DNA from: Chitinophaga sp. LS1 | GTDB lineage: Bacteria > Bacteroidota > Bacteroidia > Chitinophagales > Chitinophagaceae | Length of the DNA stretch: 64,000 nt | Direction of reading: 5' to 3' | Assembly (NCBI RefSeq): GCF_034274695.1 | Contig: NZ_CP128362.1 | Span: forward strand, 4,156,501 to 4,220,500 | Shown: piece by piece, positions 9,501 through 18,485 of the stretch | Numbering within the stretch: the first letter of the stretch is position 1 | Layout of the letters: the number at the start of each line of letters is the position of its first letter | Translations under genes and position numbers: made by a program | Notes under the pieces: generated by a model | Databases searched by the model: none | What the model saw: only the letters and a program-made list of their open reading frames with translations | What the model was told of the DNA's origin: nothing

Positions 9501-9950
9501 CTAAATAACACTTCTTATTTCCTCCAACAACAAAGGTATACACCCCTCAATCTCCTCAGTCAATTCCATCCCCTGTTGTTGGATACTTTCAATACTTACC
9601 ACGAACAAATACAACTCCGGCATCGTACCCAACAACTGCAACGCACTCACCAAATCCTTCAATCCAATATCATGCGCACTGATCTCCGGCGGAAAATCAC
9701 TCGCATACTTTGGCTGTATACACCTGATCGTTCCCGGCTTCAACCCATCCAAAGTCGCATCCACCAAAATAACCCTTTCATACAGCTCAAAATATTCCAG
9801 CAAATGAAACCCACCTGTTCCACCATCAATTACATCAATCCCCGGAATATCCTGCGATATCTCTAACCGTTGCGCCACATGCACACCGAGTCCTTCATCT
9901 CCCATGAGATAATTTCCAACTCCTAATAATAATGTCTTACTTTTTCTCAT
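9501..9950 (-). CDS. hyaD: Hydrogenase maturation protease
   Basis: This is an endopeptidase of the HyaD/HybD/HoxW family. It removes the C-terminal tail of the Ni-Fe hydrogenase large subunit after nickel is inserted. The product has 149 residues, usual for the family. It has the start motif GVGNYLMGDEGLG, with nickel-sensing positions E19, D64 (ILVDAT) and H93 (SAHDIG) in the order expected from HybD. It is the last gene of the leftward hydrogenase operon and overlaps the cytochrome b gene by 14 bases. Its substrate is presumably the large subunit encoded at 10691-12415, whose tail follows the DPCLACAVH motif. The symbol is by analogy with the E. coli hya operon. Confidence 0.92.
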   Translation of the reverse strand: MRKSKTLLLGVGNYLMGDEGLGVHVAQRLEISQDIPGIDVIDGGTGGFHLLEYFELYERVILVDATLDGLKPGTIRCIQPKYASDFPPEISAHDIGLKDLVSALQLLGTMPELYLFVVSIESIQQQGMELTEEIEGCIPLLLEEIRSVI

Positions 9951-10680
9951 CTGTTAACACGCTTCTGTCAGGAGCTGTTTGTTTATCTTTCTGAAATGCT
10001 TCTTCTTCAATAAATTTCCATCCTCCTACCATACTACTCGTCTCACCACGTCCTTCCACATAATCATGATAGAACACCAGGTACACATGTATCACTACAA
10101 ACAATATAAAGAACCACATAGTCCAGTGATGGATCTGTCTTACCATAATATCTCCACCCAGAATAGTCGGTACCCATGAAAATAACTTAGGGAACCACCA
10201 GTTACTCATAGACGCATACAACCCAAACCCGGTCAATGATTGAATACCAAAAGCAATGAAGGTGAAAAAGTAAATAAAACCCGCCAGTGCATTGTGTCCC
10301 ACACTCAGGTGTTCTTTTCCTTTGAGTTGTAAGATGTCGATCTTCAACACCTGCCAGATCTCTTTAAAGAAGAACTTCCCCGTAGGGATAAACTGCTTCC
10401 AGTTAGCATACTTATTACCCACAAACCCCCAGTACAAACGGAAGATAAAGTTGAAGAAGAAAATATAAGCTGCAATGAAATGGATAGCTCGCATCCATCC
10501 CATTACAAACCGCTTCGACGCCTCCTGGTGACTACTGATCACCAGCGGATTGGAAATGTAAAAGCCGGTGACGATGAGCGCCACCATTACCAATGCATTG
10601 AGCCAATGGTACAGTCGTACCGGCAATTCCCATGTATACACACGTCTGAGCCGGTGTATATGGATATATTTCTTAGCCAT
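9937..10680 (-). CDS. hyaC: Ni-Fe hydrogenase b-type cytochrome subunit
   Basis: An integral membrane di-heme cytochrome b that anchors the hydrogenase and passes electrons from H2 to the quinone pool. The product has 247 residues with four or five membrane spans. Candidate heme-ligand histidines lie in RLYHWLNALV, MRAIHFIAAY, and IHHWTMWFFILFVVIHVY near the C-terminus, matching the HyaC/HupC pattern. The C-terminal 25 residues are charged and cytoplasmic. The gene sits 10 bases after the large-subunit gene and overlaps the protease gene, consistent with one transcript. Quinone is the likely acceptor because no other electron carrier gene is in this operon. Confidence 0.92.
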   Translation of the reverse strand: MAKKYIHIHRLRRVYTWELPVRLYHWLNALVMVALIVTGFYISNPLVISSHQEASKRFVMGWMRAIHFIAAYIFFFNFIFRLYWGFVGNKYANWKQFIPTGKFFFKEIWQVLKIDILQLKGKEHLSVGHNALAGFIYFFTFIAFGIQSLTGFGLYASMSNWWFPKLFSWVPTILGGDIMVRQIHHWTMWFFILFVVIHVYLVFYHDYVEGRGETSSMVGGWKFIEEEAFQKDKQTAPDRSVLTDEKK

Positions 10681-10690
10681 AAGTTCGCAT

Positions 10691-12415
10691 TTATGCTTCT
10701 AATACACTCACCCTGTTGATATGATTACCATGTTCATCATACAGGTGCACGGCACATGCCAGACATGGATCAAATGAATGCACCGTACGCAGTATTTCCA
10801 GTGGTTGCTTTTCATCTGCCACCGGTGTACCGACCAATGCAGATTCATAAGCAGAGAGCTGACCTTTACTGTCGCGTGGAGATGCATTCCAGGTAGTAGG
10901 TACTACAAGCTGGTAGTTGGAGATCTTTTTATCTTCGATATTGATCCAGTGTGCGAGTGCACCACGAGGTGCTTCGGCATGTCCTACACCAATGGCTTTC
11001 TTAGGCCAGGTATCCGGGTTGAACATGTCCATATTCGCCATACGGGTATCTCCTTTTTTGATATTATCTACCAGTTGATAGTAGAAGTCCAATGCCCACT
11101 GAGATACGAGTGAAGCTTCGAATCCTCTTGCAGCAGTACGACCTAAAGTGGAGATGAGTGCAGTAGCAGGAATATCCAGTGTTTTCAAAGCTCTGTCTAC
11201 AACATCTTTAAATTCTTCGCGACCTCTGGCATAGCCTACCAGCACACGTGCCAGCGGGCCCACTTCCATAGCATGTCCCTGCCAGCGGGGTGTTTTTAAA
11301 TAGCTATAGGCCTGAGACATATCCAGGTGTTCGAACGGTGGCTTAGGACCTGTGTACTTGATCTTGCTTTCTCCTTTCCATGGATGCAACCCAATATCTT
11401 TTCCCCCTTTATATTCGTACCAGCTATGTGTAATGAATTCCTGTACATCGCCATCGTTGCGTAAGTCTACCTCATAGAGTTTGCTCAGGTCTTTATTTAA
11501 AATCACACCGGGAGGGAATTTGTAAGAGGATGCATCGCGATAGCCATTCCATGGCAGATCGCCATACACCATAAAGTTTCCCAGACCGCCACCGATGCTA
11601 CCCCATTCCTTATAATAAGAAGCAATGGTCATCAGGTCAGGAATATATACCTGTTCGATGAACGTTTTGGCTTCATCTAAAATACTTTTCACTAATGACA
11701 ATCGTTCTGCATTGATACCGCTTACATCGTCCATACCGATGGCGCAGGCCATACCACCTACAAGGTAGTTAGGGTGTGGGTTCTTACCACCAAATACGGC
11801 ATGTACTTTCACCACTTCTTTCTGCCATTCCAGTGCTTCGAGATAGTGAGCCAGACCGATCAGATTTACTTCAGGAGGTAGTTTGTAAGCGGGGTGACCC
11901 CAATACCCATTGGAGAAAATACCCAATTGGCCACTGTCTACAAGTTTTTTAATTCTCTTTTGCAAGTCACTAAAATAACCTGGAGAGCTTTTAGGCCATT
12001 TGGATATTTTCTGCGCAAGAGCAGATGTCTGTTGTGGATCAGCTTTGAGGGCATTCACAACATCAATCCAGTCCATGGCATGGAGGTGATAGAAATGGAC
12101 AACGTGATCATGCATAAAAGACGTGCAATACATAATATTGCGTACCAGTTCAGCGTTGGGCGGGACGGTGATATTCAAAGCGTCTTCTACAGATCTTACG
12201 GAGGTGAGCGAGTGTACAGAAGTGCACACACCGCATACACGGCCTACAATAGCCCATGCATCGCGGGGATCACGGTTCCGGAGTATTTCTTCCAGCAGGC
12301 GCACCATGGTACCGCTACTGTAAGCATCTTTTATTTTCCCATTTTCTATTTCTGCTTCTATACGAAGGTGTCCTTCAATCCTCGTGACAGGATCTACGAC
12401 AATTCTTTTATTCAT
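10691..12415 (-). CDS. hyaB: Ni-Fe hydrogenase large subunit (group 1)
   Basis: The catalytic subunit of a membrane-bound uptake hydrogenase, which oxidises H2 at a Ni-Fe(CN)2CO centre. The product has 574 residues, normal for group 1. The two cysteine pairs that bind nickel are present: RVCGVC (C61, C64) with the RIEGHLRIE motif before it, and DPCLACAVH (C551, C554, H557). The tail after H557 is 17 residues (LYDEHGNHINRVSVLEA) and would be cut off by the protease encoded two genes downstream. It has no signal peptide of its own, so export with the Tat-tagged small subunit is expected. The gene lies 14 bases after the small-subunit gene. Confidence 0.96.
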   Translation of the reverse strand: MNKRIVVDPVTRIEGHLRIEAEIENGKIKDAYSSGTMVRLLEEILRNRDPRDAWAIVGRVCGVCTSVHSLTSVRSVEDALNITVPPNAELVRNIMYCTSFMHDHVVHFYHLHAMDWIDVVNALKADPQQTSALAQKISKWPKSSPGYFSDLQKRIKKLVDSGQLGIFSNGYWGHPAYKLPPEVNLIGLAHYLEALEWQKEVVKVHAVFGGKNPHPNYLVGGMACAIGMDDVSGINAERLSLVKSILDEAKTFIEQVYIPDLMTIASYYKEWGSIGGGLGNFMVYGDLPWNGYRDASSYKFPPGVILNKDLSKLYEVDLRNDGDVQEFITHSWYEYKGGKDIGLHPWKGESKIKYTGPKPPFEHLDMSQAYSYLKTPRWQGHAMEVGPLARVLVGYARGREEFKDVVDRALKTLDIPATALISTLGRTAARGFEASLVSQWALDFYYQLVDNIKKGDTRMANMDMFNPDTWPKKAIGVGHAEAPRGALAHWINIEDKKISNYQLVVPTTWNASPRDSKGQLSAYESALVGTPVADEKQPLEILRTVHSFDPCLACAVHLYDEHGNHINRVSVLEA

Positions 12416-12429
12416 AATGGTGGAATTTC

Positions 12430-13548
12430 TCAGTGATCCAATTCTTTTTCATCTTTTCTGCCTTCATCTTCCAACATATGGATGTTGTCTTTCTTGCGGA
12501 TGTTCGTCATCACAGCATGTCCCAATACTCCGGCTGCGGTAGCTCCCAGGGCGATGCCGCCTACCACATCGGCAGTGGCTTCGATACCAAAGCCAGCAAA
12601 TGCAGAAGCGCGCTCGTACAAGCGTCCGTTGTCCCAGTAGTTTTCTTCACTACATCCTATACATCCATGGCCTGACTGGATAGGGAAGCTGGTACCTCCA
12701 TTCCATTTCGTGACACCACAGGCATTGTAAGTAACCGGACCTTTACATCCTACCTTATATAAACAGTATCCTTTCTTTGCATTTTCGTCATCAAAGCTTT
12801 CCACGTACAATCCGGCATCGAAGAATGGCCTGCGATAGCAGGTGTCATGAATACGTTTGCTATAGAAAGCTTTTGGTCTGCCCAAAGCATCCAGTTGAGG
12901 AATACGGTCAAAGGTGACGAGGTGAACGATCACCCCTGCCATTACCTCGCCGATTGGCGGACAGCCAGGTACCTTAATAATAGGTATCCCTTTTACGAGT
13001 TTGTGAATAGGGGTGGCAGCAGTTGGGTTCGGCTTTGCAGCCTGTACACAACCATTGCAGGCACAGCTTCCCCAGGCAATCACTGCCTTGGCGCCGGCTG
13101 CGGCTTCTTCCAGGATCTGCATGGAGGTTTTACCACCTATCATACAGTATACACCATCAGCTTCTACAGGCACACTACCTTCCACACAAAGGATGTATTC
13201 TCCTTTATATTTGGTCATCGTATTGTGCATCGCTTCTTCTGCCTGGAAACCGGACGCGGCCATCAGGGTTTCTGTGTAGTCAAGCGATATCTGGTCCAGG
13301 AGAATATCGGCAACAATAGGGTGGGAGGACCGGATAAAGCTTTCGCTGCAACAGGTGCATTCCTGGAAATGTAACCATATCACCGGTATTCTGGGCTTGT
13401 TGGCCATCGACTTAGCGATTTGGCCGACTGCAGACCGTTCCAACCCCATGAAGGCTGCCATCATAGTGGCAAATTTCATGAAGTCACGCCGGCTGTAGCC
13501 CTTGTTTTTCATTTCGTCGTAATACGTTAAAGGCTGGCTCATGAGCAT
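12430..13548 (-). CDS. hyaA: Ni-Fe hydrogenase small subunit, probable oxygen-tolerant type
   Basis: The electron-transfer subunit with three Fe-S clusters. It starts with a twin-arginine signal, SRRDFMK at 19-25, followed by a hydrophobic stretch. The proximal-cluster motif is ECTCCSESF, with C64, C66 and C67, and a further cysteine, C135, lies in VYCMIGG. In characterised enzymes such as the Ralstonia and E. coli membrane-bound hydrogenases these two extra cysteines (CTCC instead of CTGC, and the later one) build the 4Fe-3S cluster linked to oxygen tolerance. The medial/distal ligands [10 protein letters not shown] are present, and a membrane anchor lies at about 320-345. ATGs at 13548, 13542 and 13512 are all possible starts; the longest is listed. 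Confidence 0.94.
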   Translation of the reverse strand: MLMSQPLTYYDEMKNKGYSRRDFMKFATMMAAFMGLERSAVGQIAKSMANKPRIPVIWLHFQECTCCSESFIRSSHPIVADILLDQISLDYTETLMAASGFQAEEAMHNTMTKYKGEYILCVEGSVPVEADGVYCMIGGKTSMQILEEAAAGAKAVIAWGSCACNGCVQAAKPNPTAATPIHKLVKGIPIIKVPGCPPIGEVMAGVIVHLVTFDRIPQLDALGRPKAFYSKRIHDTCYRRPFFDAGLYVESFDDENAKKGYCLYKVGCKGPVTYNACGVTKWNGGTSFPIQSGHGCIGCSEENYWDNGRLYERASAFAGFGIEATADVVGGIALGATAAGVLGHAVMTNIRKKDNIHMLEDEGRKDEKELDH

Positions 13549-13562
13549 ATGTTTATCGTCAT

Positions 13563-13605
13563 TGAAGTTACCGCAAATGGCAGGGGCCGGAGATGATGAC
13601 CATCA
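13563..13605 (-). promoter_or_regulatory. Crp/Fnr-type palindrome upstream of the hydrogenase operon
   Basis: TGAT-GACC-ATCA at 13594-13605 is a perfect TGAT-N4-ATCA palindrome in the gap between the divergent hydrogenase and hyp units. On the minus strand a weak -7-like element TAACTTCA (13570-13563, 4 of 6 fixed bases) has its TA step exactly 30 bp from the palindrome centre. Control of the rightward hyp unit from the same site is possible, but I see no -7 element at the matching distance. Confidence 0.55.
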
Positions 13606-13676
13606 GAAATACGGCTGATCCTAGTTACCCTTTTTGCGGCAATTCAATCTTTACTTTGAGGGTACAAACGAGCCCA

Positions 13677-13871
13677 ATGAAAAGATCACTAATACTCTCA
13701 ATCATTTTATTGCCACTTATGGCGTCGGCACATCCCGGTCATGGAACGACTGAAGGCTTTACAATCATCCACTACTTTACGGAATGGAACCATGCTATGT
13801 TTACATGGCCGGTGATACTGCTGACTATCGGATTAATAATAAGAGCAAAGAGAAGCACGGGGAATGCATGA
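13677..13871 (+). CDS. Small membrane protein with HPGH signal region, HupE-like fragment
   Basis: The product has 64 residues. I chose the ATG at 13677 because it opens directly into a signal peptide (MKRSLILSIILLPLMASA); a longer frame from 13593 has an unlikely N-terminus. After cleavage the protein would begin HPGHG, the metal-binding start seen in HupE/UreJ-type nickel or metal permeases, and it has one further membrane span at about 42-58. It is far shorter than HupE and cannot be a full transporter. It overlaps hypA by 8 bases and is the first gene of the rightward maturation unit, so a role in hydrogenase biogenesis is a reasonable inference. Confidence 0.7.
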   Translation: MKRSLILSIILLPLMASAHPGHGTTEGFTIIHYFTEWNHAMFTWPVILLTIGLIIRAKRSTGNA

Positions 13872-14196
13872 GTTGTCCATAGTAATGGGCATCATTGATG
13901 TAGTCACGGAATATGCACAGGGTACACCCGTCAAAGAGGTAACACTGGATATTGGTTGCCTCACGACGATCGAGCTATTTGCTTTTGATATGGCCTGGAA
14001 ACAGGCGATCAAAGGTACACTACTTGAAAGCGCTACGCTGGACATTAACCGGATCGAAGGGAAGGCCTTGTGCCTGGAGTGTGGGGAAGAGTTTGCTATT
14101 AATGAAGTATATGATGCCTGTACAGGATGCGGAAGTCACCTGATACAAATTGCACAGGGAAAGGAATTGAAAGTACGTTCATTGATCATTTATTAA
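13864..14196 (+). CDS. hypA: Hydrogenase nickel-insertion zinc protein HypA
   Basis: Metallochaperone that delivers nickel to the hydrogenase large subunit together with HypB. The product has 110 residues. It begins MHELSIV, in which the His at position 2 is the nickel ligand, and carries two CxxC pairs, CLECG and CTGCGS, that bind the structural zinc. Both the length and the motifs match the family. It overlaps the preceding small membrane protein gene and is followed by hypB, a typical order. Whether it also supplies urease cannot be told, as no urease genes are in the window. Confidence 0.93.
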   Translation: MHELSIVMGIIDVVTEYAQGTPVKEVTLDIGCLTTIELFAFDMAWKQAIKGTLLESATLDINRIEGKALCLECGEEFAINEVYDACTGCGSHLIQIAQGKELKVRSLIIY

Positions 14197-14206
14197 ATTG
14201 AAAGTT

Positions 14207-14911
14207 ATGTGCGCTACTTGTGGATGCGATACACATACTCATACACATTCTCATACTCATGATGAGAAACATATAGCTGTAGAGAAGGATGTCTTATATG
14301 AGAATAACTTATTGGCGGCAAGGAATCGTGGTTTTTTCGATGCAAAGAACATACTCGCGATCAATCTGGTCAGCTCACCGGGTTCAGGGAAGACGACATT
14401 ATTAGAAAGGACATTGACAGACCTGAAAGAACAAGTGAGTTTTAGCGTAATAGAAGGAGATCAGCAAACTACCCGTGATGCTGACCGGATACATGCCACA
14501 GGAACAAAAGTAGTTCAGATCAATACTGGTAAAGGTTGTCATCTGGATGCGCATATGGTAATGCATGCCTTACAGGGAATGCATCCGCATGAAGATGGTG
14601 TATTATTTATAGAGAATGTGGGCAACCTGGTTTGCCCTGCGATGTTCGATCTGGGAGAGAAAGAACGAGTTGTCGTGATGAGTGTAACAGAGGGTGATGA
14701 CAAGCCGTTGAAATATCCGGACATGTTTCATACATCTCATCTGTGCATCATTAATAAAATAGATTTATTGCCCTATGTCCCTTTTTCTCTTGACAAGGCA
14801 ATTGCCAATGCAAAGCGGATTAATCCAAAACTGGAAGTGATTACGCTGAGTTGTACATCAGGAGAGGGACTGGATAAATGGTATCAATGGCTGGAATCAA
14901 AAAAATCGTGA
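14207..14911 (+). CDS. hypB: Hydrogenase nickel-incorporation GTPase HypB
   Basis: GTPase that drives nickel transfer into the large subunit. I place the start at the ATG at 14207, not the upstream TTG at 14198, because it gives MCATCGC, the N-terminal nickel-binding motif of HypB (E. coli: MCTTCGC). A short histidine-rich stretch (THTHTHSHTH) follows and should store nickel. The P-loop is SSPGSGKTTLLE; later come GDQQTTRDADRI, FIENVGNLVCP with the metal-site cysteine, and the NKID GTP-specificity motif. Length is 234 residues. The end overlaps the start of hypF by 34 bases, so translation is likely coupled. Confidence 0.95.
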   Translation: MCATCGCDTHTHTHSHTHDEKHIAVEKDVLYENNLLAARNRGFFDAKNILAINLVSSPGSGKTTLLERTLTDLKEQVSFSVIEGDQQTTRDADRIHATGTKVVQINTGKGCHLDAHMVMHALQGMHPHEDGVLFIENVGNLVCPAMFDLGEKERVVVMSVTEGDDKPLKYPDMFHTSHLCIINKIDLLPYVPFSLDKAIANAKRINPKLEVITLSCTSGEGLDKWYQWLESKKS

Positions 14912-17064
14912 ATTCGTATCATATCCATATCAGCGGTCGTGTACAGGGAGTTGGCTTCCGACCATTCGTGGCCCGGGTAGCAAAAGACCTGCATATACTG
15001 GGAGCGGTAAGCAATAGTCCGGATGGGGTACATATTGCATTCAACGCCTCGGCAGGAGAAGCAGCTCATTTTTATAACACTATTATTTCGCAACCTCCCG
15101 TACATGCCCTGATTACCCATCACCATATGCGACCAGCGCCATTGTTTCCCTTTACCACCTTCACGATTTTACCTGGTACAGCTGCTTCAGCTACCAGTCT
15201 TTTACTGACGCCGGATATTGCGCTTTGCGATACCTGCAGGCGGGAATTGAATAATACTTCCAACCGGCGTTATCAATATGCATTTACTACCTGTACAAAT
15301 TGTGGTCCACGGTATTCGATCATACGGGCATTGCCTTATGAACGTGAGAATACCAGTATGTCGCACTTACAGCAGTGTGAAGATTGCAATGAAGAATATC
15401 TGAATAGTGCCGACAGGCGTTTCCATAGCGAAACGAATTCCTGTCCTGAATGTGGTGTACCTGTATCAGGACCTTCACTACAGGAAGTAGATGATTGCCT
15501 GCGCAAAGGTGGCATTTTGGCGGTGAAAGGGATCGGCGGCTATTTGCTGCTGTGCGATGTGTCGCAATCGTCGGTAATGCGTACAAAGAAAAACAGGCCA
15601 CAAAAACCTTTTGCAGTATTATACCCAACACTTGAGCAGGCTGCAGAAGATGTATACCTCACTGCGCAGGAGTCGCTTGAATTATTAGGACCTGTAGCGC
15701 CAGTGGTATTGTGTAAGCTCAAAAAGCCCGCTGAAGGCTTAGCGCCGGGGCTGGACAGATTAGGTGTGATATTACCTTATTCACCTTTATTACAATTGAT
15801 TTCATCGAGATATGGGAAACCACTGATTGCCACAAGCGCAAATGGACATGGTGTGCCTATTATTTACAAAGATGAGGATGCGGTTGGAATAGCAGACCTG
15901 GTCCTGAGCTTTGACAGAGAGATTGTATTTCCACAGGACGATAGTGTGATCTGCTTTACATCGAAAGGACGCCGTATCATTCTACGAGGAGGACGAGGCC
16001 TGGCACCAGTGTATTTACACAAGCATAGCAGAGATGGCATACTCGCCATGGGGGCGGAATTAAAGAGCACATTTGCATTGACCGGCGAAGATTACTGGCT
16101 GATCAGTCAGTACCTGGGTAGCCATGGTACACTGGAAACAGAAGAGCGATTTGAAGAGACATTAAATAACTTATTACAACTATTACATAAACGACCAGTA
16201 CAGATCCTGACGGATATGCATCCAGGCTATTTTGTTTCCAGACTGGGCAAACAAATGGCCGGGGTATCCGGCGCTACACTGACGACGATACAGCATCACA
16301 AAGCGCATTTTGGAGCTGTACTGGCAGAAAATAACCTGTTACAGCAACGGCATCCTGTGTTGGGCATTATATGGGATGGTGCCGGTTATGGTGAAGATGA
16401 ACAGATATGGGGTGGGGAAGTTTTTGTATATAAAGAAGGCCAGATGAAGCGGGTGGGACACCTTGATTATTTTCCTCAGTTAATGGGAGACAAAATGAAC
16501 AAAGAACCACGGTTGTCGGCATTGGCTTTATTACAAAACTTCCCCGGACGGCACGGCATAATCAGGCATTATTTTACTGACCAGGAATGGCGGTATTATC
16601 ATCAGTTGCTACACGGGCATATTGCGTTAAAGACCAGTAGTATGGGACGTTTGCTGGATGGCGTGGCGGCGATACTGGGCGTGACTGGTATCAATACATA
16701 TGAAGGAGAGGCAGTGATGAAGATGGAAGCTTGTATTGGTGATGTAGTGACGCATACTTATTATGACATGCCGATATATGGCGATTTAATACAATGGAGA
16801 CCATTGATACTGGGTGTGATGGATGATGTGGAAAGAGGCATGGATAAGGGGGAGATTGCTTATAAAGTATATTACTCTTTAGCAAATTTAGTGGCGAAAT
16901 TGAAAAGGCATTTTCAGACTGAGAAGGTGGCGTTTAGTGGCGGGGTGTTTCAGAGTCCTTTGTTATCAGGGATGATGCAGGGGCACTTTCACAGAATGTT
17001 GAGTCCCAATGATGAATGTATAGCAGCCGGACAACTGGCTTGCTTTAGTATACAAAACGATTAA
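14878..17064 (+). CDS. hypF: Carbamoyltransferase HypF
   Basis: Makes the cyanide ligands of the Ni-Fe site by transferring carbamoyl groups to the C-terminal cysteine of HypE. The product has 728 residues with the expected domain order: acylphosphatase-like (GRVQGVGFRPFVARVA, about 20-36), two zinc-finger motifs (CDTC...CTNCGPRYS and CEDC...CPECG, about 110-200), a YrdC-like domain (KNRPQKPFAVL), and a Kae1-like domain with the metal-binding QHHKAHFGAV at about 480. An in-frame ATG at 14887 is an alternative start. The gene overlaps hypB and is followed 2 bases later by hypC. Confidence 0.95.
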   Translation: MVSMAGIKKIVNSYHIHISGRVQGVGFRPFVARVAKDLHILGAVSNSPDGVHIAFNASAGEAAHFYNTIISQPPVHALITHHHMRPAPLFPFTTFTILPGTAASATSLLLTPDIALCDTCRRELNNTSNRRYQYAFTTCTNCGPRYSIIRALPYERENTSMSHLQQCEDCNEEYLNSADRRFHSETNSCPECGVPVSGPSLQEVDDCLRKGGILAVKGIGGYLLLCDVSQSSVMRTKKNRPQKPFAVLYPTLEQAAEDVYLTAQESLELLGPVAPVVLCKLKKPAEGLAPGLDRLGVILPYSPLLQLISSRYGKPLIATSANGHGVPIIYKDEDAVGIADLVLSFDREIVFPQDDSVICFTSKGRRIILRGGRGLAPVYLHKHSRDGILAMGAELKSTFALTGEDYWLISQYLGSHGTLETEERFEETLNNLLQLLHKRPVQILTDMHPGYFVSRLGKQMAGVSGATLTTIQHHKAHFGAVLAENNLLQQRHPVLGIIWDGAGYGEDEQIWGGEVFVYKEGQMKRVGHLDYFPQLMGDKMNKEPRLSALALLQNFPGRHGIIRHYFTDQEWRYYHQLLHGHIALKTSSMGRLLDGVAAILGVTGINTYEGEAVMKMEACIGDVVTHTYYDMPIYGDLIQWRPLILGVMDDVERGMDKGEIAYKVYYSLANLVAKLKRHFQTEKVAFSGGVFQSPLLSGMMQGHFHRMLSPNDECIAAGQLACFSIQND

Positions 17065-17066
17065 TT

Positions 17067-17312
17067 ATGTGTCTGGCTATACCGGGAAAAGTCATCACCA
17101 TTGATGAAGGAGAAGATGCATTGTTCAGAAAAGGCAAGGTCTCTTTCAGTGGGATAACAAGAGAAGTGAATCTTTGTATGGTGCCGGAAGCGGTATTGGG
17201 AGATTATGTGTTGGTGCATGTGGGCGTGGCAATTGGGGTGGTGAATGAGGAGGAGGCGAAGGAGATCTTCTCGTATTTGGAGCAGATGGGGGATTTGGAG
17301 GAGTTATTGTGA
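17067..17312 (+). CDS. hypC: Hydrogenase assembly chaperone HypC
   Basis: Small chaperone that, with HypD, carries the Fe(CN)2CO unit and docks it on the large subunit. The product has 81 residues and opens MCLAIPGKV, where the cysteine after the initiator Met is the essential iron ligand. It follows hypF by 2 bases. The 78-base gap to hypD is longer than the other junctions in this unit and holds a partial copy of the hypD start region. Confidence 0.95.
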   Translation: MCLAIPGKVITIDEGEDALFRKGKVSFSGITREVNLCMVPEAVLGDYVLVHVGVAIGVVNEEEAKEIFSYLEQMGDLEELL

Positions 17313-17333
17313 GATAGATCTTTTCATATCCTG

Positions 17334-17410
17334 TAAAGGAATTGTAATGAAGTATGTCGGTAAATACATTTGTGATCTGAAGGAATTGTTATGAAATACA
17401 TCAGTGAATA
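17334..17410 (+). repeat. Duplicated hypD translation start with 15-codon leader frame
   Basis: AAGGAATTGTAATGAAGTAT near 17337-17356 is repeated 44 bases later as AAGGAATTGTTATGAAATAC, the real hypD start. The upstream copy opens an ATG at 17347 that encodes [15 protein letters not shown] and stops at a TGA (17392-17394) overlapping the hypD ATG (17391). This is a decoy start or a translationally coupled leader. Confidence 0.7.
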
Positions 17411-18485
17411 TCGAGATCCACAGCTGGTAAAAAAATATCTGCATGAATTGTACCGTGTCACAACACGGCCATGGACGCTGATGGAAATTTGCGGCGGACA
17501 GACGCATAGTCTGGTGAAGAATGGTTTGCTCGATATGTTGCCGCCACAGATCAATATGGTGCATGGTCCGGGTTGTCCGGTATGTGTAACGAGTGTGGGG
17601 GTGCTGGATGAGGCAATGTGGCTGGCGCAGCAACAGGATGTGATCTTTTGTTCATTTGGAGATATGTTGAGAGTGCCGGGGTCATCGCAGAGTTTACTGC
17701 ATGCAAAGGCAGCGGGGGCAGATGTCCGAATCTTGTATTCTCCTTTAGAGGCGGTGCAGTTGGCAATTGATAACCCTTCGAAAGAAGTGGTGTTTTTTGC
17801 AGTAGGTTTTGAAACAACGGCACCTGCAAATGCGCTTTCAGTAATACAGGCAGCGGCAAGAGGTGTTACTAATTATAGCATCCTCTCATCGCATGTACTG
17901 GTGCCGCCGGCGATGGAAGCGATATTAGGTGACCCATCTAATGTAATAGATGGTTTTCTGGCCGCAGGGCATGTATGTACCATTATGGGTACGACGGAGT
18001 ACGATCCGATTGCATTGAAATATAAAGTACCTATTGTAGTGACAGGTTTTGAACCGGCAGATTTGTTGCAGGGGATACTGATGACGGTATCACAGTTAGA
18101 GAAAGGTACATACAAAGTAGAAAATCAATATGCACGCATGGTGGCCCGGGAAGGAAATGCGATGGCGATGAAGGCGATCCATGAAGTGTTTGATGTAAGT
18201 GATAGAATGTGGAGAGGGATAGGAGCCATACCAGATAGTGGGTATGAAGTGAAGGACGCTTACAAACAGTATAATGCAAGGTTAAAGTTTAATATACATT
18301 TGCCTGTAAGAGAGGAAGACCCTGATTGTATTAGTGGTGATATAATGCGGGGGCATAAAAAACCGGTTCAATGTCCTGCCTTTGGAGGCAGGTGCAGACC
18401 AGAGCATCCTTTGGGAGCGCCGATGGTGAGCAGCGAGGGGGCATGTGCCGCTTATTACCAATATAAAAGTTCAGTATGCAGTTAA
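17391..18485 (+). CDS. hypD: Hydrogenase formation protein HypD
   Basis: Fe-S scaffold on which the Fe(CN)2CO moiety is built. The product has 364 residues. Conserved cysteine motifs are visible: [10 protein letters not shown] near 43, [10 protein letters not shown] near 68, GFETTAP, and a C-terminal cluster region (CPAFGGRC near 337, then EGACAAYY). The start at 17391 gives [16 protein letters not shown], the usual N-terminus; an upstream 15-codon frame ends on this start codon. The gene's 3' end overlaps hypE by 10 bases. Confidence 0.95.
   Translation: MKYISEYRDPQLVKKYLHELYRVTTRPWTLMEICGGQTHSLVKNGLLDMLPPQINMVHGPGCPVCVTSVGVLDEAMWLAQQQDVIFCSFGDMLRVPGSSQSLLHAKAAGADVRILYSPLEAVQLAIDNPSKEVVFFAVGFETTAPANALSVIQAAARGVTNYSILSSHVLVPPAMEAILGDPSNVIDGFLAAGHVCTIMGTTEYDPIALKYKVPIVVTGFEPADLLQGILMTVSQLEKGTYKVENQYARMVAREGNAMAMKAIHEVFDVSDRMWRGIGAIPDSGYEVKDAYKQYNARLKFNIHLPVREEDPDCISGDIMRGHKKPVQCPAFGGRCRPEHPLGAPMVSSEGACAAYYQYKSSVCS

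Noticed and set aside
11894..12436. Plus-strand open frame of 180 codons
   Set aside because: Antisense to the hydrogenase large subunit; no protein-like features.
13620..13640. Rightward hyp promoter paired to the 13594 palindrome
   Set aside because: The nearest TA steps are at 23 and 27 bp from the centre and do not match TAnnTTTG, so only the leftward pairing is proposed.
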